Source of the DNA: Halohasta litorea
GTDB lineage: Archaea > Halobacteriota > Halobacteria > Halobacteriales > Haloferacaceae
Assembly: GCF_024494645.1 (NCBI RefSeq)
Contig: NZ_JANHDJ010000004.1
Span: 62,001 to 126,000, forward strand
Reading direction: 5' to 3'
DNA: 64,000 bases
Part shown: one piece after another, positions 7,851 to 15,607 of the stretch
How the letters are laid out: every line of letters begins with the position of its first letter
Numbering within the stretch: position 1 is the stretch's first letter
Position numbers and translations under genes: made by a program
The notes under the pieces: generated by a model
Told to the model about the DNA's origin: nothing
Databases searched by the model: none
The model's input: the letters and a program-made list of their open reading frames with translations, nothing else

Positions 7851-9533
7851 GTGATCACACTGGTCTCTCTCCGTGCCTACTGGCGATTCGTCGTCGTCTT
7901 CTACCGGTTTTCGCCACTGCTGGTCGCCTACCTCCGAGACCGCAAGCGCTACGTCCTCTTCGGCGGCTCCAGACGCGTCACTACCGAGATGCAGCTCGAA
8001 CGGGCCGACGTCCTCCTGGACACCCTGCTCACACTCGGCCCGACGTTCATCAAACTCGGCCAGCTGCTGTCGACGCGGCCCGATATCCTCCCGAAAGCCT
8101 ACATCGACGTCCTGTCGAGCCTCCAGGACGACGTTCCACCGGCTCCGTGGCCCGAATCGAAACGGGTCATCGAGGACGAGCTCGGCCCCATCGACGACCG
8201 GTTCGACGAGTTCGACACCGAACCGATCAGTGGCGCGAGCCTCGGCCAGGTGTATCTCGCGACCTACGAGGGCGAGCAAGTAGCGGTCAAGATCCGCCGT
8301 CCCAACATCGAATCACTCGTCGAGGCCGACCTACGGGTCCTCCGGTGGTCGGTGCCGATCCTCGTTCGCTTCCTCGGCGAAGGTCGGGCGTTCTCCTTGG
8401 ACAACCTCACCGACGAGTTCGCCAAAACCATCCGCCAAGAGATGGACTACAGCCGCGAGCGGGACATCCTCGAAGAGATCCGGGGGAACTTCGACGACAA
8501 CCGCGACATCGAGATTCCCGAACCGATCGACGACGCCTGCGGGCCACGAGTCCTGACGATGGAGTACCTCCCGGGCGTCAAGATCACCGACACCGCCACC
8601 CTCGACGAGATGGGGCTGGACCGCACCGAGTTGGCGACCAAGCTCCAGCGGATCTACCTCCAGATGATCGTCCAAGACGGCGTGTTCCACGCCGACCCCC
8701 ATCCCGGCAATCTCGCCGTCGCAGAGGACGGCTCGATCATCTTCTACGACTTCGGCATGAGCAGTACGGTCGACCCCTTCATCCAGGACAAGATCGTCGA
8801 GTTCTACATCGCCGTCGCCAATCAGGACATCGACGCCATTCTCGATACGCTGATCGACATGGGGACGCTGAGTCCGACCGCCGACCGCAAGATCATGGGC
8901 GAGGTGATGGAGCTAGCGATCGCCGACGCCCGGGGTGACGACATCGAGCAGTACCGGGTCAACCAGATCATCGAGCAGGTCGAGTCGACGATCTACGAGT
9001 TCCCGCTCCGCCTCCCTCGAAACCTCGCGCTCGTACTCCGCGTGGCAACGGTCGTCGAGGGCGTCTGTGTCACTCTCGACCAGAACTTCGACTTCATTTC
9101 GGTCGCCACCGACTACCTCACCGAGGAGGGCTACCGCGAGGAGACCGCCAAGAAGTTGTTCCAAGAGGGCGGCCAGCAGGCCCAGCGGACCGCGCAGTCG
9201 TTGTTTACGGTCCCGCCCAAGCTCGACCGCGTCCTCGATACGGTCGAACGCGAGGACCTGACGGTCAACGTCCAGATCGACGACGAAAACCACGTCCTGG
9301 ACAAGCTCGCCAAACGCATCTCGTATTCGATTATCGTCGCGGTCGGCCTGCTGTCGGCCTCGATCATCTATGCGTTCGCCAACGAGTGGCAGATCTCGGT
9401 GGCGATTCTCGGACTGACCGCGCCGATGGTGTTTTTCCTCTATCGGTCGTTCAAGGAGCCGCGTGGGCTCCGGGCCCGACCACAGTTCACCCGGCAGAAC
9501 CTTCGCGACCGGCGTGGCCCCGGCAACAAGTAG
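7851..9533 (+). CDS. ABC1/AarF/UbiB family atypical kinase
   Basis: A 560-residue membrane-attached protein of the UbiB (ADCK) family, which supports isoprenoid quinone or lipid metabolism by an ATPase activity. Family hallmarks are present: KLGQ at 68-71 (KxGQ), SGASLGQVY at 127-135 in place of the protein-kinase P-loop, the lysine in VAVKI at 144-148, DPHPGNL at 282-288 as the catalytic loop, and YDFG at 299-302 as the metal-binding loop. Two membrane segments lie near 470-515. The start is GTG immediately after the Hsp20 stop. In halophiles a menaquinone or lipid link is likely but not shown here. Confidence 0.92.
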   Translation: MITLVSLRAYWRFVVVFYRFSPLLVAYLRDRKRYVLFGGSRRVTTEMQLERADVLLDTLLTLGPTFIKLGQLLSTRPDILPKAYIDVLSSLQDDVPPAPWPESKRVIEDELGPIDDRFDEFDTEPISGASLGQVYLATYEGEQVAVKIRRPNIESLVEADLRVLRWSVPILVRFLGEGRAFSLDNLTDEFAKTIRQEMDYSRERDILEEIRGNFDDNRDIEIPEPIDDACGPRVLTMEYLPGVKITDTATLDEMGLDRTELATKLQRIYLQMIVQDGVFHADPHPGNLAVAEDGSIIFYDFGMSSTVDPFIQDKIVEFYIAVANQDIDAILDTLIDMGTLSPTADRKIMGEVMELAIADARGDDIEQYRVNQIIEQVESTIYEFPLRLPRNLALVLRVATVVEGVCVTLDQNFDFISVATDYLTEEGYREETAKKLFQEGGQQAQRTAQSLFTVPPKLDRVLDTVEREDLTVNVQIDDENHVLDKLAKRISYSIIVAVGLLSASIIYAFANEWQISVAILGLTAPMVFFLYRSFKEPRGLRARPQFTRQNLRDRRGPGNK

Positions 9534-9577
9534 CACCGCTGGCAGCCCAGTAGTCGACCCTTACAAATAGTCGGCCA

Positions 9578-9751
9578 TTACTCTTCGTTGAGCTTTGCGA
9601 ACTGATCTAAGAGTTCGTCGGCGGATTCGCCGGAATCGTACGTTACCGAGCCGCGGAACTCCGAGCGCTCCTGGTCGAAATCCGCGTCGACAGTCGAGGT
9701 TTTCGCTTCGCGTCGCTCGTGTTCGGCTTCGTCGTAGGCTCCCATCGACAT
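9578..9751 (-). CDS. DUF5786 family small protein
   Basis: A 57-residue, very acidic haloarchaeal protein of unknown function. The start MSMGAYDEAEHERRE is typical of the DUF5786 family, and the length is normal. It has no cysteine pairs or membrane segment. The ATG at 9751 lies about 30 bases after a clear TATA box (minus-strand GGTATAAA, 9780-9787), so the mRNA is probably leaderless. An ATG two codons further in is an alternative start. It is divergent from the DUF5784 gene. Confidence 0.85.
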   Translation of the reverse strand: MSMGAYDEAEHERREAKTSTVDADFDQERSEFRGSVTYDSGESADELLDQFAKLNEE

Positions 9752-9787
9752 GGTATGCCATACCTTGGTACGGTTCCGATTTATACC
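9752..9787 (-). promoter_or_regulatory. DUF5786 promoter with palindrome beside the start codon
   Basis: The minus-strand TATA box GGTATAAA lies at 9780-9787. Directly before the ATG, GGTATG (9752-9757) and CATACC (9759-9764) form a 6+6 palindrome with a one-base centre. A protein bound there would cover the predicted transcription start, so it is a candidate repressor site. The TATA call is firm and the operator call is inference. Confidence 0.5.
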
Positions 9788-9833
9788 TAACGATTGTTCA
9801 GGTGAGTTCCTGCGGATCGACTGCAACAATCCG

Positions 9834-9841
9834 AATATGTA
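9834..9841 (+). promoter_or_regulatory. TATA-like box of the DUF5784 gene
   Basis: AATATGTA is centred about 30 bases before the GTG at 9868, which supports that GTG as the start of a leaderless transcript rather than the ATG 102 bases further in. Confidence 0.45.
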
Positions 9842-9867
9842 TCTATCCCCGCTGTCTCTGGGCAAGC

Positions 9868-10917
9868 GTGGCACGACCGCTTCGCTTCAGATACGCCCCG
9901 GAGGGCTGGTCAGTCGGCCGTGTTCGGTCGGCGATCCTGGAGCCGCTGGATTCGAACCTCGGTGCAGCAATGCGTGAACCGTGGTTTCAGTCGCCGTCGG
10001 GCTACGACGCCCGGCGATTCGAGATGGACAACGGCGATATCGCGCTGTTCTGTTGGACCGATGACGGCGACGGACCAGCCGGGACGAGCGGTGGCCCCGG
10101 CGGCTACTGGCTCGGCAACACCGAAACCCCGAGTTCGCTCTGGCGGACCGACAAGTACGGCCTCGAAGAGGTTCCGTATCCCGTACGGCGATGGGCCGAA
10201 CGCGAGCTGTTGGCGCAGCTCCACATGGAGTCGCCGTGGCTCGAAGCCTACCCGCATCTCTCGTGGTTCTTTCTGCCCGTCTTCCTCTCGAAGGACGGCC
10301 GGGAGACGACCCGGGAGTTCTTCCACGATCACGCCGCTGGCTTTCCGGACACTTCGCGGGAGGCGGCCCTCGACTACTACGAGTCGGTGCTCCATACGGG
10401 CGCGCTCGACCCCTATCAGGAGGAGATGGCCGGCAAACTCGGCACCTCCGACTACATGGATCTCACGCGGATGACCGCCGCGATGGGCGAGTTCAACGTG
10501 GCGAAGATCCTCCTCGATGCGGGCTACGAGATCACCCCCGAGATCGAGGTCACCACCGGCCACTCGATCGACTACCGGGCCGATCCCCCCGACTCCGAGG
10601 GCGGGCAGGGCGTCCTCGTCGAGGTCACCCGACCGCTGCCGCCCGGTCGACGGGCGGCGGACTCGCCACTGTCGGCGGTTCGTGAGACGGCCAAAACCAA
10701 AACTGACGGCCAGCTCGACGCCCACGCAGGTGGGATCGTCCTCTTCGTCGACTGTTCGTCGTTCCCCGACGACGGGTGGCGGGCGGTTGCCGACGAACAG
10801 CCCGATGTCCGCCACCGTCCGGCAGTGGTTTTCCGCGCCCGTCCCGATGGCTCCGTCGAGGGGTACCGAAAGGGTCGGCTGCCGCTGTCGCTGGACGACG
10901 CTATCGACTTTTTATAA
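9868..10917 (+). CDS. DUF5784 family protein
   Basis: A 349-residue haloarchaeal protein of unknown function. The GTG start at 9868 is preferred to the ATG at 9970 because the residues between (VARPLRFRYAPEGWSVGRVR) look coding and match the N-terminal pattern I associate with DUF5784, and because a TATA-like box sits 30 bases upstream. The body contains FEMDNGDIALFCW near 55 and a globular, Trp- and Tyr-rich region. There is no signal peptide or membrane segment. It lies alone between a divergent DUF5786 gene and a convergent DUF5789 gene. Confidence 0.8.
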   Translation: MARPLRFRYAPEGWSVGRVRSAILEPLDSNLGAAMREPWFQSPSGYDARRFEMDNGDIALFCWTDDGDGPAGTSGGPGGYWLGNTETPSSLWRTDKYGLEEVPYPVRRWAERELLAQLHMESPWLEAYPHLSWFFLPVFLSKDGRETTREFFHDHAAGFPDTSREAALDYYESVLHTGALDPYQEEMAGKLGTSDYMDLTRMTAAMGEFNVAKILLDAGYEITPEIEVTTGHSIDYRADPPDSEGGQGVLVEVTRPLPPGRRAADSPLSAVRETAKTKTDGQLDAHAGGIVLFVDCSSFPDDGWRAVADEQPDVRHRPAVVFRARPDGSVEGYRKGRLPLSLDDAIDFL

Positions 10918-10933
10918 AGTAGGCGGCAACTAA

Positions 10934-11218
10934 TTAAAACGACACCTGCTGGGGGCCGTGTTCGCCGGGTGTATACTGGTCGCGGTCGCTGTAGAACCGG
11001 CGGCCGATCGCCTTGTGGCTCACACCCGTCAGCAGCGCCTGACTGACGGCTTCGGAGTTCTCGTACGTCTCGTCGCCCATTCGATCGAGGATTTCACCGA
11101 CGGTTTCGCTCCCGTTCGGCAGGGCGATCTCGCTGTCGCCGTAGTCCGCGATGAGTTCCGCTGTCGTCGACGGATAGCTGTGGTCGACGAACGCCCGTTC
11201 GGTTGTGGGTAATCGCAT
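10934..11218 (-). CDS. DUF5789 family protein
   Basis: A 94-residue cytoplasmic protein specific to haloarchaea, function unknown. The pattern YPSTTAELIADYGDSEIALPNG, VGEILDRMGDETYE and AIGRRFYSDRDQYTPGEHG fits the DUF5789 family (related to the DUF2795 fold). Start ATG 11218 was chosen because upstream residues do not fit the family. It converges with DUF5784 (16 bases between stops) and is divergent from the PHP gene. Confidence 0.8.
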   Translation of the reverse strand: MRLPTTERAFVDHSYPSTTAELIADYGDSEIALPNGSETVGEILDRMGDETYENSEAVSQALLTGVSHKAIGRRFYSDRDQYTPGEHGPQQVSF

Positions 11219-11321
11219 ACACCACTGTCCGGGACACACAAACTTAATGATTTTTTATTATAGAACCGGCAGTCCTCTCGATTGGTATGATTCCGTACGC
11301 CATCCCCGACACCGATTTGAG

Positions 11322-11334
11322 TAGTCGCCGACTA
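11322..11334. promoter_or_regulatory. 13-bp palindrome before the PHP gene, candidate operator
   Basis: TAGTCG-C-CGACTA, with one more matching base pair on each side (GTAGTCG/CGACTAC at 11321-11335). It ends eight bases before the ATG at 11343 and just after a weak TATA-like GATTTGAG. The same 13 bases occur on the other strand at 58064-58076 in the malate:quinone oxidoreductase upstream region. Confidence 0.45.
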
Positions 11335-11342
11335 CCTGCGGT

Positions 11343-12152
11343 ATGGACGTGACGGCTCCGGTTGCGGACCTCCATCTCCACACGACGGCCTCGGATGGCG
11401 TGTTGACGATCGAGACACTTCCGGCGGCCGCCCGGCAGGCCGGTGTCGACTGGGTCGCGGTGACTGACCACGATATTGTCCACCCGAAGCTGTCGGCTCC
11501 CGTGACGGTCCTCGACGGCATACGGATCATTCGGGGGATCGAGCTCCGCGTCGACGCCGGTGATCTCACGGTCGATCTGCTGGCCTACGGAGTCGAACCC
11601 ACACCCGAACTGACCGCCGAACTGGAGCGGCTCCAGGAGAACCGCCAACAGCGGGGCCAACGAATCATCGAGCGCGTCGAGTCTCGACTCGGCGTCGACC
11701 TCGATATCGAGCCACGGCCGGGGATCGGCCGCCCACATATCGCCCGGGCGATCGCCGACAGTCCGGCTCCCTACGATGTCGACCGCGCCTTTGCCGAGTT
11801 GATCGGCGACGGTGACCCCTGCTATGTGGCTCGATCGATCACGTCCTTCGAGCGCGGAGCCGACCTGCTCTCCGACGCGGCAGCGGTCGTCAGTCTCGCC
11901 CACCCGTTCCGGTATCCCGACCCCGAGTCGGCCCTCGAACTGGCGGCCGATCTCGATGCCATCGAATACGATTATCCCTACGACCACTGGGAGGAGACGA
12001 TTCCGCTCGATCCCGTCTGCGAGCAGTACGATCTCCTCCGAACGGGTGGCAGCGACGCCCACAACGAAACGGTGGGCCGGGCGGGACTCGACCAACCGGC
12101 ATTCGATCGCTTTCGTCGTCGGCTCGCACAGTCCATCTCGGTTCCTGAGTAG
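11343..12152 (+). CDS. PHP domain metal-dependent phosphoesterase
   Basis: A 269-residue soluble protein with the PHP fold, which carries a di- or trinuclear metal centre and usually hydrolyses phosphate esters. Metal-binding motifs in order: DLHLHTTASDG at 9-19, TDHD at about 41-44, RGIE near 64-67, GRPHIA near 129-134, SLAHP near 185, and GSDAH near 239-243. That set matches the TrpH/YciV group, members of which act on nucleotide 3',5'-bisphosphates or short RNA 5' ends; the exact substrate here is not known. A palindrome sits just upstream. It is monocistronic and divergent from the DUF5789 gene. Confidence 0.88.
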   Translation: MDVTAPVADLHLHTTASDGVLTIETLPAAARQAGVDWVAVTDHDIVHPKLSAPVTVLDGIRIIRGIELRVDAGDLTVDLLAYGVEPTPELTAELERLQENRQQRGQRIIERVESRLGVDLDIEPRPGIGRPHIARAIADSPAPYDVDRAFAELIGDGDPCYVARSITSFERGADLLSDAAAVVSLAHPFRYPDPESALELAADLDAIEYDYPYDHWEETIPLDPVCEQYDLLRTGGSDAHNETVGRAGLDQPAFDRFRRRLAQSISVPE

Positions 12153-12215
12153 TTCTATCGTGTGAAAATTCAAATCATAAACAATTTTTTGCGGAAAGAG
12201 AACAGCCGCTGCCGA

Positions 12216-12228
12216 ACGGTTAAACCGT
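12216..12228 (+). promoter_or_regulatory. Palindrome overlapping the DUF6757 TATA box
   Basis: ACGGTT (12216-12221), centre A, AACCGT (12223-12228). Its middle GGTTAAACC doubles as a TATA-like element 27 bases before the ATG at 12249. A regulator bound there would block TBP. The gene pair downstream ends with hemB, so haem or metal control is possible but unproven. Confidence 0.4.
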
Positions 12229-12248
12229 CTGGAACCCATACAACAACT

Positions 12249-12413
12249 ATGCGCTGCCATTACTGCGAGGAGGAGGCCACATTTGCGGCTGAGAAGGGTG
12301 GTGTCAAAGTCGGACTCTGCACCGATCACTTCCGGGAGCGACTCGAATGCATCAGCGACTCCGAGGAGCTCGCCTCGCTCGAAGACCAGCTCGATGTCAC
12401 CCGAACCGACTGA
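12249..12413 (+). CDS. DUF6757 family small zinc-finger protein
   Basis: A 54-residue protein with a CHYC pair at 3-6 and a C-x2-H pair (GLCTDHF) near 23-28, which together form a single zinc-binding knuckle, followed by an acidic helical tail. It fits DUF6757, one of the many tiny zinc-finger proteins of haloarchaea. It begins with ATG 27 bases after a TATA-like element and lies 67 bases upstream of hemB on the same strand, so it may share its transcript. Function unknown. Confidence 0.85.
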   Translation: MRCHYCEEEATFAAEKGGVKVGLCTDHFRERLECISDSEELASLEDQLDVTRTD

Positions 12414-12480
12414 GTAGCAGTCGACTCTTGTTGATCGCCGGAGCGATACCCCTTTGGATACTGCGTGTCGACCTCTTGGT

Positions 12481-13467
12481 ATGTCATTCGAGCCCACCGA
12501 TCGGCCGCGCCGTCTCCGAACCGACGGCATCCGGCCGCTCGTCCAGGAGACGAGCCTCGACGCACAGGACCTCATCGCTCCCGTTTTCGTCGACGAAACG
12601 ATCGAGGAGCGACTGCCTATTAGCTCGATGCCGGGCCACGAACGGGTGCCCGTCGACGAGGCCGCCGCCCGCGTCGCGGAGATCCGCGAAACCGGCGTCG
12701 AGGCGGTCATCGTCTTCGGCGTCCCCGACTCGAAAGACGCGGTCGGCAGCGAGGCCTACGCCGAGGACGGCGTCGTCCAGCGCGGTATCCGCGAAATCAG
12801 TGCCAACACCGACGCCTACATCATCGGCGATGTCTGTCTCTGTGAGTACACCGACCACGGCCACTGCGGCGTCATCGAACCTCACGCGGAGGACGATCCG
12901 ACGCTGACGGTCAAAAACGACGAGACGCTGGAACTGCTGGCCCAAACTGCTGTCTCGCAGGCCGAGGCGGGCGCGGATATGGTCGCCCCCTCCAGCATGA
13001 CCGATGGGATGGTCGGAGCGATCCGGGCGGCCCTCGACGAGGCCGGGTTCGAACACGTCCCGATCATGAGCTACGCCGCGAAATACGAATCGTCGTTTTA
13101 TGGGCCGTTCCGGGATGCCGCCGACGGCGCGCCCGCCTTCGGCGACCGCAGACACTACCAGATGGACCCCGCCAACAGCCGCGAGGCGCTGCGGGAAGTT
13201 CGGGCTGATGTCCAGGAGGGCGCGGACGTACTGATGGTCAAACCCGCCCTGCCCTACCTCGATGTCGTCAGCGAGGTCCGCCGGGAGGTCGACCAGCCGG
13301 TGGCCGCGTACAACGTCTCCGGCGAGTACGCCATGCTCCACGCGGCCGCCGACAAAGGGTGGCTGGATCTCGAAGCAACGGCCTACGAGTCGCTGTTGAG
13401 TATCAAACGCGCCGGTGCCGATCTCATTTTGACCTACTTCGCCGAGGATCTGGCCGATAAGCTGTAG
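12481..13467 (+). CDS. hemB: Delta-aminolevulinic acid dehydratase (porphobilinogen synthase)
   Basis: Condenses two 5-aminolevulinate molecules to porphobilinogen, the second step of tetrapyrrole synthesis, in the cytoplasm. The 328-residue length is normal. Active-site lysines are K201 ([17 protein letters not shown]) and the Schiff-base K254 ([11 protein letters not shown]). C119, C121 and C129 ([11 protein letters not shown]) mark the zinc-dependent type. The substrate loop [14 protein letters not shown] is intact. Start ATG 12481 gives the family N-terminus. Other haem genes are not adjacent; only the DUF6757 gene precedes it. Confidence 0.96.
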   Translation: MSFEPTDRPRRLRTDGIRPLVQETSLDAQDLIAPVFVDETIEERLPISSMPGHERVPVDEAAARVAEIRETGVEAVIVFGVPDSKDAVGSEAYAEDGVVQRGIREISANTDAYIIGDVCLCEYTDHGHCGVIEPHAEDDPTLTVKNDETLELLAQTAVSQAEAGADMVAPSSMTDGMVGAIRAALDEAGFEHVPIMSYAAKYESSFYGPFRDAADGAPAFGDRRHYQMDPANSREALREVRADVQEGADVLMVKPALPYLDVVSEVRREVDQPVAAYNVSGEYAMLHAAADKGWLDLEATAYESLLSIKRAGADLILTYFAEDLADKL

Positions 13468-13476
13468 ACTCAGTTC

Positions 13477-14160
13477 TTATACAAGGGCGGTCACGCCGAG
13501 CCAGCAGAACAGCAGGCCGAACCCGGCGAGAACGACTGCACTCCCGGCGGCGATCACGGGCGCGAAGCCATCGACCCGCCGCCCACTCGCGACGAGCGCG
13601 GCCGGGAACCCTGTGACCCACACCAGAATCCCGCCGAAGAAGCCACCGAGGAGCATCGGACTTCCCGTTTCAACGACGAGGTCGCCCACTAACGCGGCGA
13701 CCGGCGCGGGAACGTGGCGCGCCAGTTCGAGCGTGCCGGGCTGTGTGAGGCCGACCCCGACGGTGAGCCAGAAGGCGAGCTGGTAGGGGTTCGTCAACGC
13801 GAGGACGAACGCCTTCTGGAACCCGGTGGCACCGGTGGCGGCCTCGCTGTCGACGAACCCGGCTTCGGCCCGAGCGTTCGTGGCGGCGTCGACTGCGAAG
13901 ACGAGCATCAGGCCGCCGCCGAGCAGATACAGCAGGTCCGAGAGAATTCCGTACTCCTGGACCACCGCGGTAACACCGACAAGCGTCAGGACGAAGAAAA
14001 TCGCATCGGCGAGCATCGCCCCGAGGCCAGCCCGGCAGCCAGCGGTCCACCCCCGGAGCACGCTCTCTTCGGCGATGATCGCATTCATCGGTCCCGGCGG
14101 AGCGGCCAGCGAGATGCCGAAGACCATCCCGGCGACGGCCGTGACGAGTACCGAACTCAC
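13477..14160 (-). CDS. LysE family amino-acid exporter
   Basis: A 227-residue integral membrane protein with six predicted helices and the LysE/RhtB signature near the N-terminus (GISLAAPPGPMNAIIAEESVLRG). A second conserved region, ALTNPYQLAFWLTVG, contains the family NP motif. Such proteins export basic or neutral amino acids by proton antiport; the substrate here is unknown. It converges with hemB, nine bases apart. TATA-like boxes lie upstream on the minus strand (ACTATAAATAG near 14191-14201, and TTTTATATACC near 14223-14233). Confidence 0.85.
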   Translation of the reverse strand: MSSVLVTAVAGMVFGISLAAPPGPMNAIIAEESVLRGWTAGCRAGLGAMLADAIFFVLTLVGVTAVVQEYGILSDLLYLLGGGLMLVFAVDAATNARAEAGFVDSEAATGATGFQKAFVLALTNPYQLAFWLTVGVGLTQPGTLELARHVPAPVAALVGDLVVETGSPMLLGGFFGGILVWVTGFPAALVASGRRVDGFAPVIAAGSAVVLAGFGLLFCWLGVTALV

Positions 14161-14241
14161 GTGTGGCTGTGGCTCGGCGCTCGATGGCTATTACTATTTA
14201 TAGTCGACCGCGACGCAGCTTTGGTATATAAAAGACTGCAG

Positions 14242-14670
14242 CTACTCTTCGGTGATCGTCTCGCCGTACTCCTCGGGGTCGAGATCGCCCTGGTGGATCT
14301 TCGCGCCGTCCTTGGCGACCTGATTGCCGAGGACCGCACACGGGATTCGCATCGGCGAGATCGTTACGCCGAGCATCTCGGTGATGTCCTCCGTTTCGAG
14401 GTCTTCGAGTTCGTCGAGTGTCATCCCCACCAGCCGTTCGGAGAGCATACTGGCAGAGGCCTGCGAGATCGCACAGCCGTCGCCGGTGAAACAGACGTAC
14501 TCGATGGTTTCGTCGTCGTCTTCGAGCCGCACGTTCATCTGGATCGTGTCGCCACAGGAGGGGTTCTCCCCGGTGTGTGTGTAATCGGGGTCCTCTAGCT
14601 CCCCGTAGTTGCGGGGGCTTTTGTAGTGATCGAGGATCTGCTGGCGATACATATCCGAGCCCATTCCCAT
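14242..14670 (-). CDS. sufU: SufU/IscU-type iron-sulfur cluster scaffold
   Basis: A 142-residue scaffold for Fe-S cluster assembly. The three conserved cysteines are present: NPSCGD, DGCAISQAS and IPCAVLGNQ, and the N-terminal YKSPRNYGELEDPD is typical of SufU. The aspartate after the first cysteine is the residue that stabilises cluster release. Start ATG 14670 was chosen because residues upstream of it do not fit the family. The gene sits apart from sufBCD and from a desulfurase. In SufU proteins a zinc ion can occupy the site and sulfur transfer from SufS is the main role; which applies here cannot be decided. Confidence 0.9.
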   Translation of the reverse strand: MGMGSDMYRQQILDHYKSPRNYGELEDPDYTHTGENPSCGDTIQMNVRLEDDDETIEYVCFTGDGCAISQASASMLSERLVGMTLDELEDLETEDITEMLGVTISPMRIPCAVLGNQVAKDGAKIHQGDLDPEEYGETITEE

Positions 14671-14737
14671 ATTGAGTCTGTGTAGGGATGGCGTTTTCAA
14701 AAGGGTTCCGGGGTCGACGATGTGAAACCGGTGACGA

Positions 14738-15607
14738 TTACGTCGCGGATACGTTGTCATCCACTGTTTCCAGGAGGGCCAGCCCGTCGGTAACTAACCA
14801 TCGGATAAATACCTCCGCCTCGGCCGACGACCGCACCCGGTAGTCGGCGGCCGTCTCGTGGTTGTCGCCGACGTGGACGGTGATCCCGTTGGGCGTGATC
14901 GCCTCGAAGGCCGCCTCGTCGGTCGTGTCGTCGCCGATATAGACGGGCTGCCAGCCGTCGACGTGCTCCTGGAGCTGGGCGATCGCACTCCCCTTGTCCC
15001 AGTCGGCTGCCGGGCGGAGTTCGAGACTCTCCTTGCCGTCGTGGATCTCGACCTCGCCGTCGCCGAGTTCGTCGACAGCCTCGAAGACGTGCTCGCGGAC
15101 CGTCTCGACCTGTTCGCGGTCGACCATCCGGTAGTGGATGGTCGCGGTGACGCCCTTGTTTTCGACGACCGTGCCCTCGATGTCGTCGAGTTGCCGCCCG
15201 AGTGTCCCACAGATCTCCGCGATCTTCGGCTCGGCCGAAGCGGCGTCGGCGTGGGTCTCCCGCTGGCCGTCGATGCCGAGTTCCAGTCCGTGGTTCCCGA
15301 TGTAGTCGACGCCCTCGATACCGACCCGCTCGCGGAGGTCGGCCAACCCTCGGCCGCTGATAACTGCCGGTCGGACCTGTGGATGATCCTGCAGCGTCCG
15401 CAACGACCGCAGGTTTTCGGCGGTCGGTTCGGGGGCCTCGGGGTTCTCTTCGATCGGCGAGAGCGTGCCGTCGAAATCGGTGCCGAACAGCAATCCCTCG
15501 GCCTGCCGGAGGCGGCCCCGAACCTCGGCGAGGTGGTCCCAGACGAGGGGTGTTTCGGCGCTCGGTTCGCCGCTTGCGGTCCCTACGGTGCTATCGTGTT
15601 CTGACAT
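14738..15607 (-). CDS. otsB: Trehalose-6-phosphate phosphatase
   Basis: HAD-superfamily phosphatase that converts trehalose 6-phosphate to trehalose, a compatible solute. The catalytic DFDGT motif is at 44-48; later motifs are ISGR, a lysine-containing DKGSAI segment and GDDTTDEAAFEAI. At 289 residues it has a normal size. Its start lies 17 bases inside the end of otsA, so the two are translationally coupled. The two genes together make trehalose from UDP- or GDP-glucose and glucose 6-phosphate. Confidence 0.94.
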   Translation of the reverse strand: MSEHDSTVGTASGEPSAETPLVWDHLAEVRGRLRQAEGLLFGTDFDGTLSPIEENPEAPEPTAENLRSLRTLQDHPQVRPAVISGRGLADLRERVGIEGVDYIGNHGLELGIDGQRETHADAASAEPKIAEICGTLGRQLDDIEGTVVENKGVTATIHYRMVDREQVETVREHVFEAVDELGDGEVEIHDGKESLELRPAADWDKGSAIAQLQEHVDGWQPVYIGDDTTDEAAFEAITPNGITVHVGDNHETAADYRVRSSAEAEVFIRWLVTDGLALLETVDDNVSAT

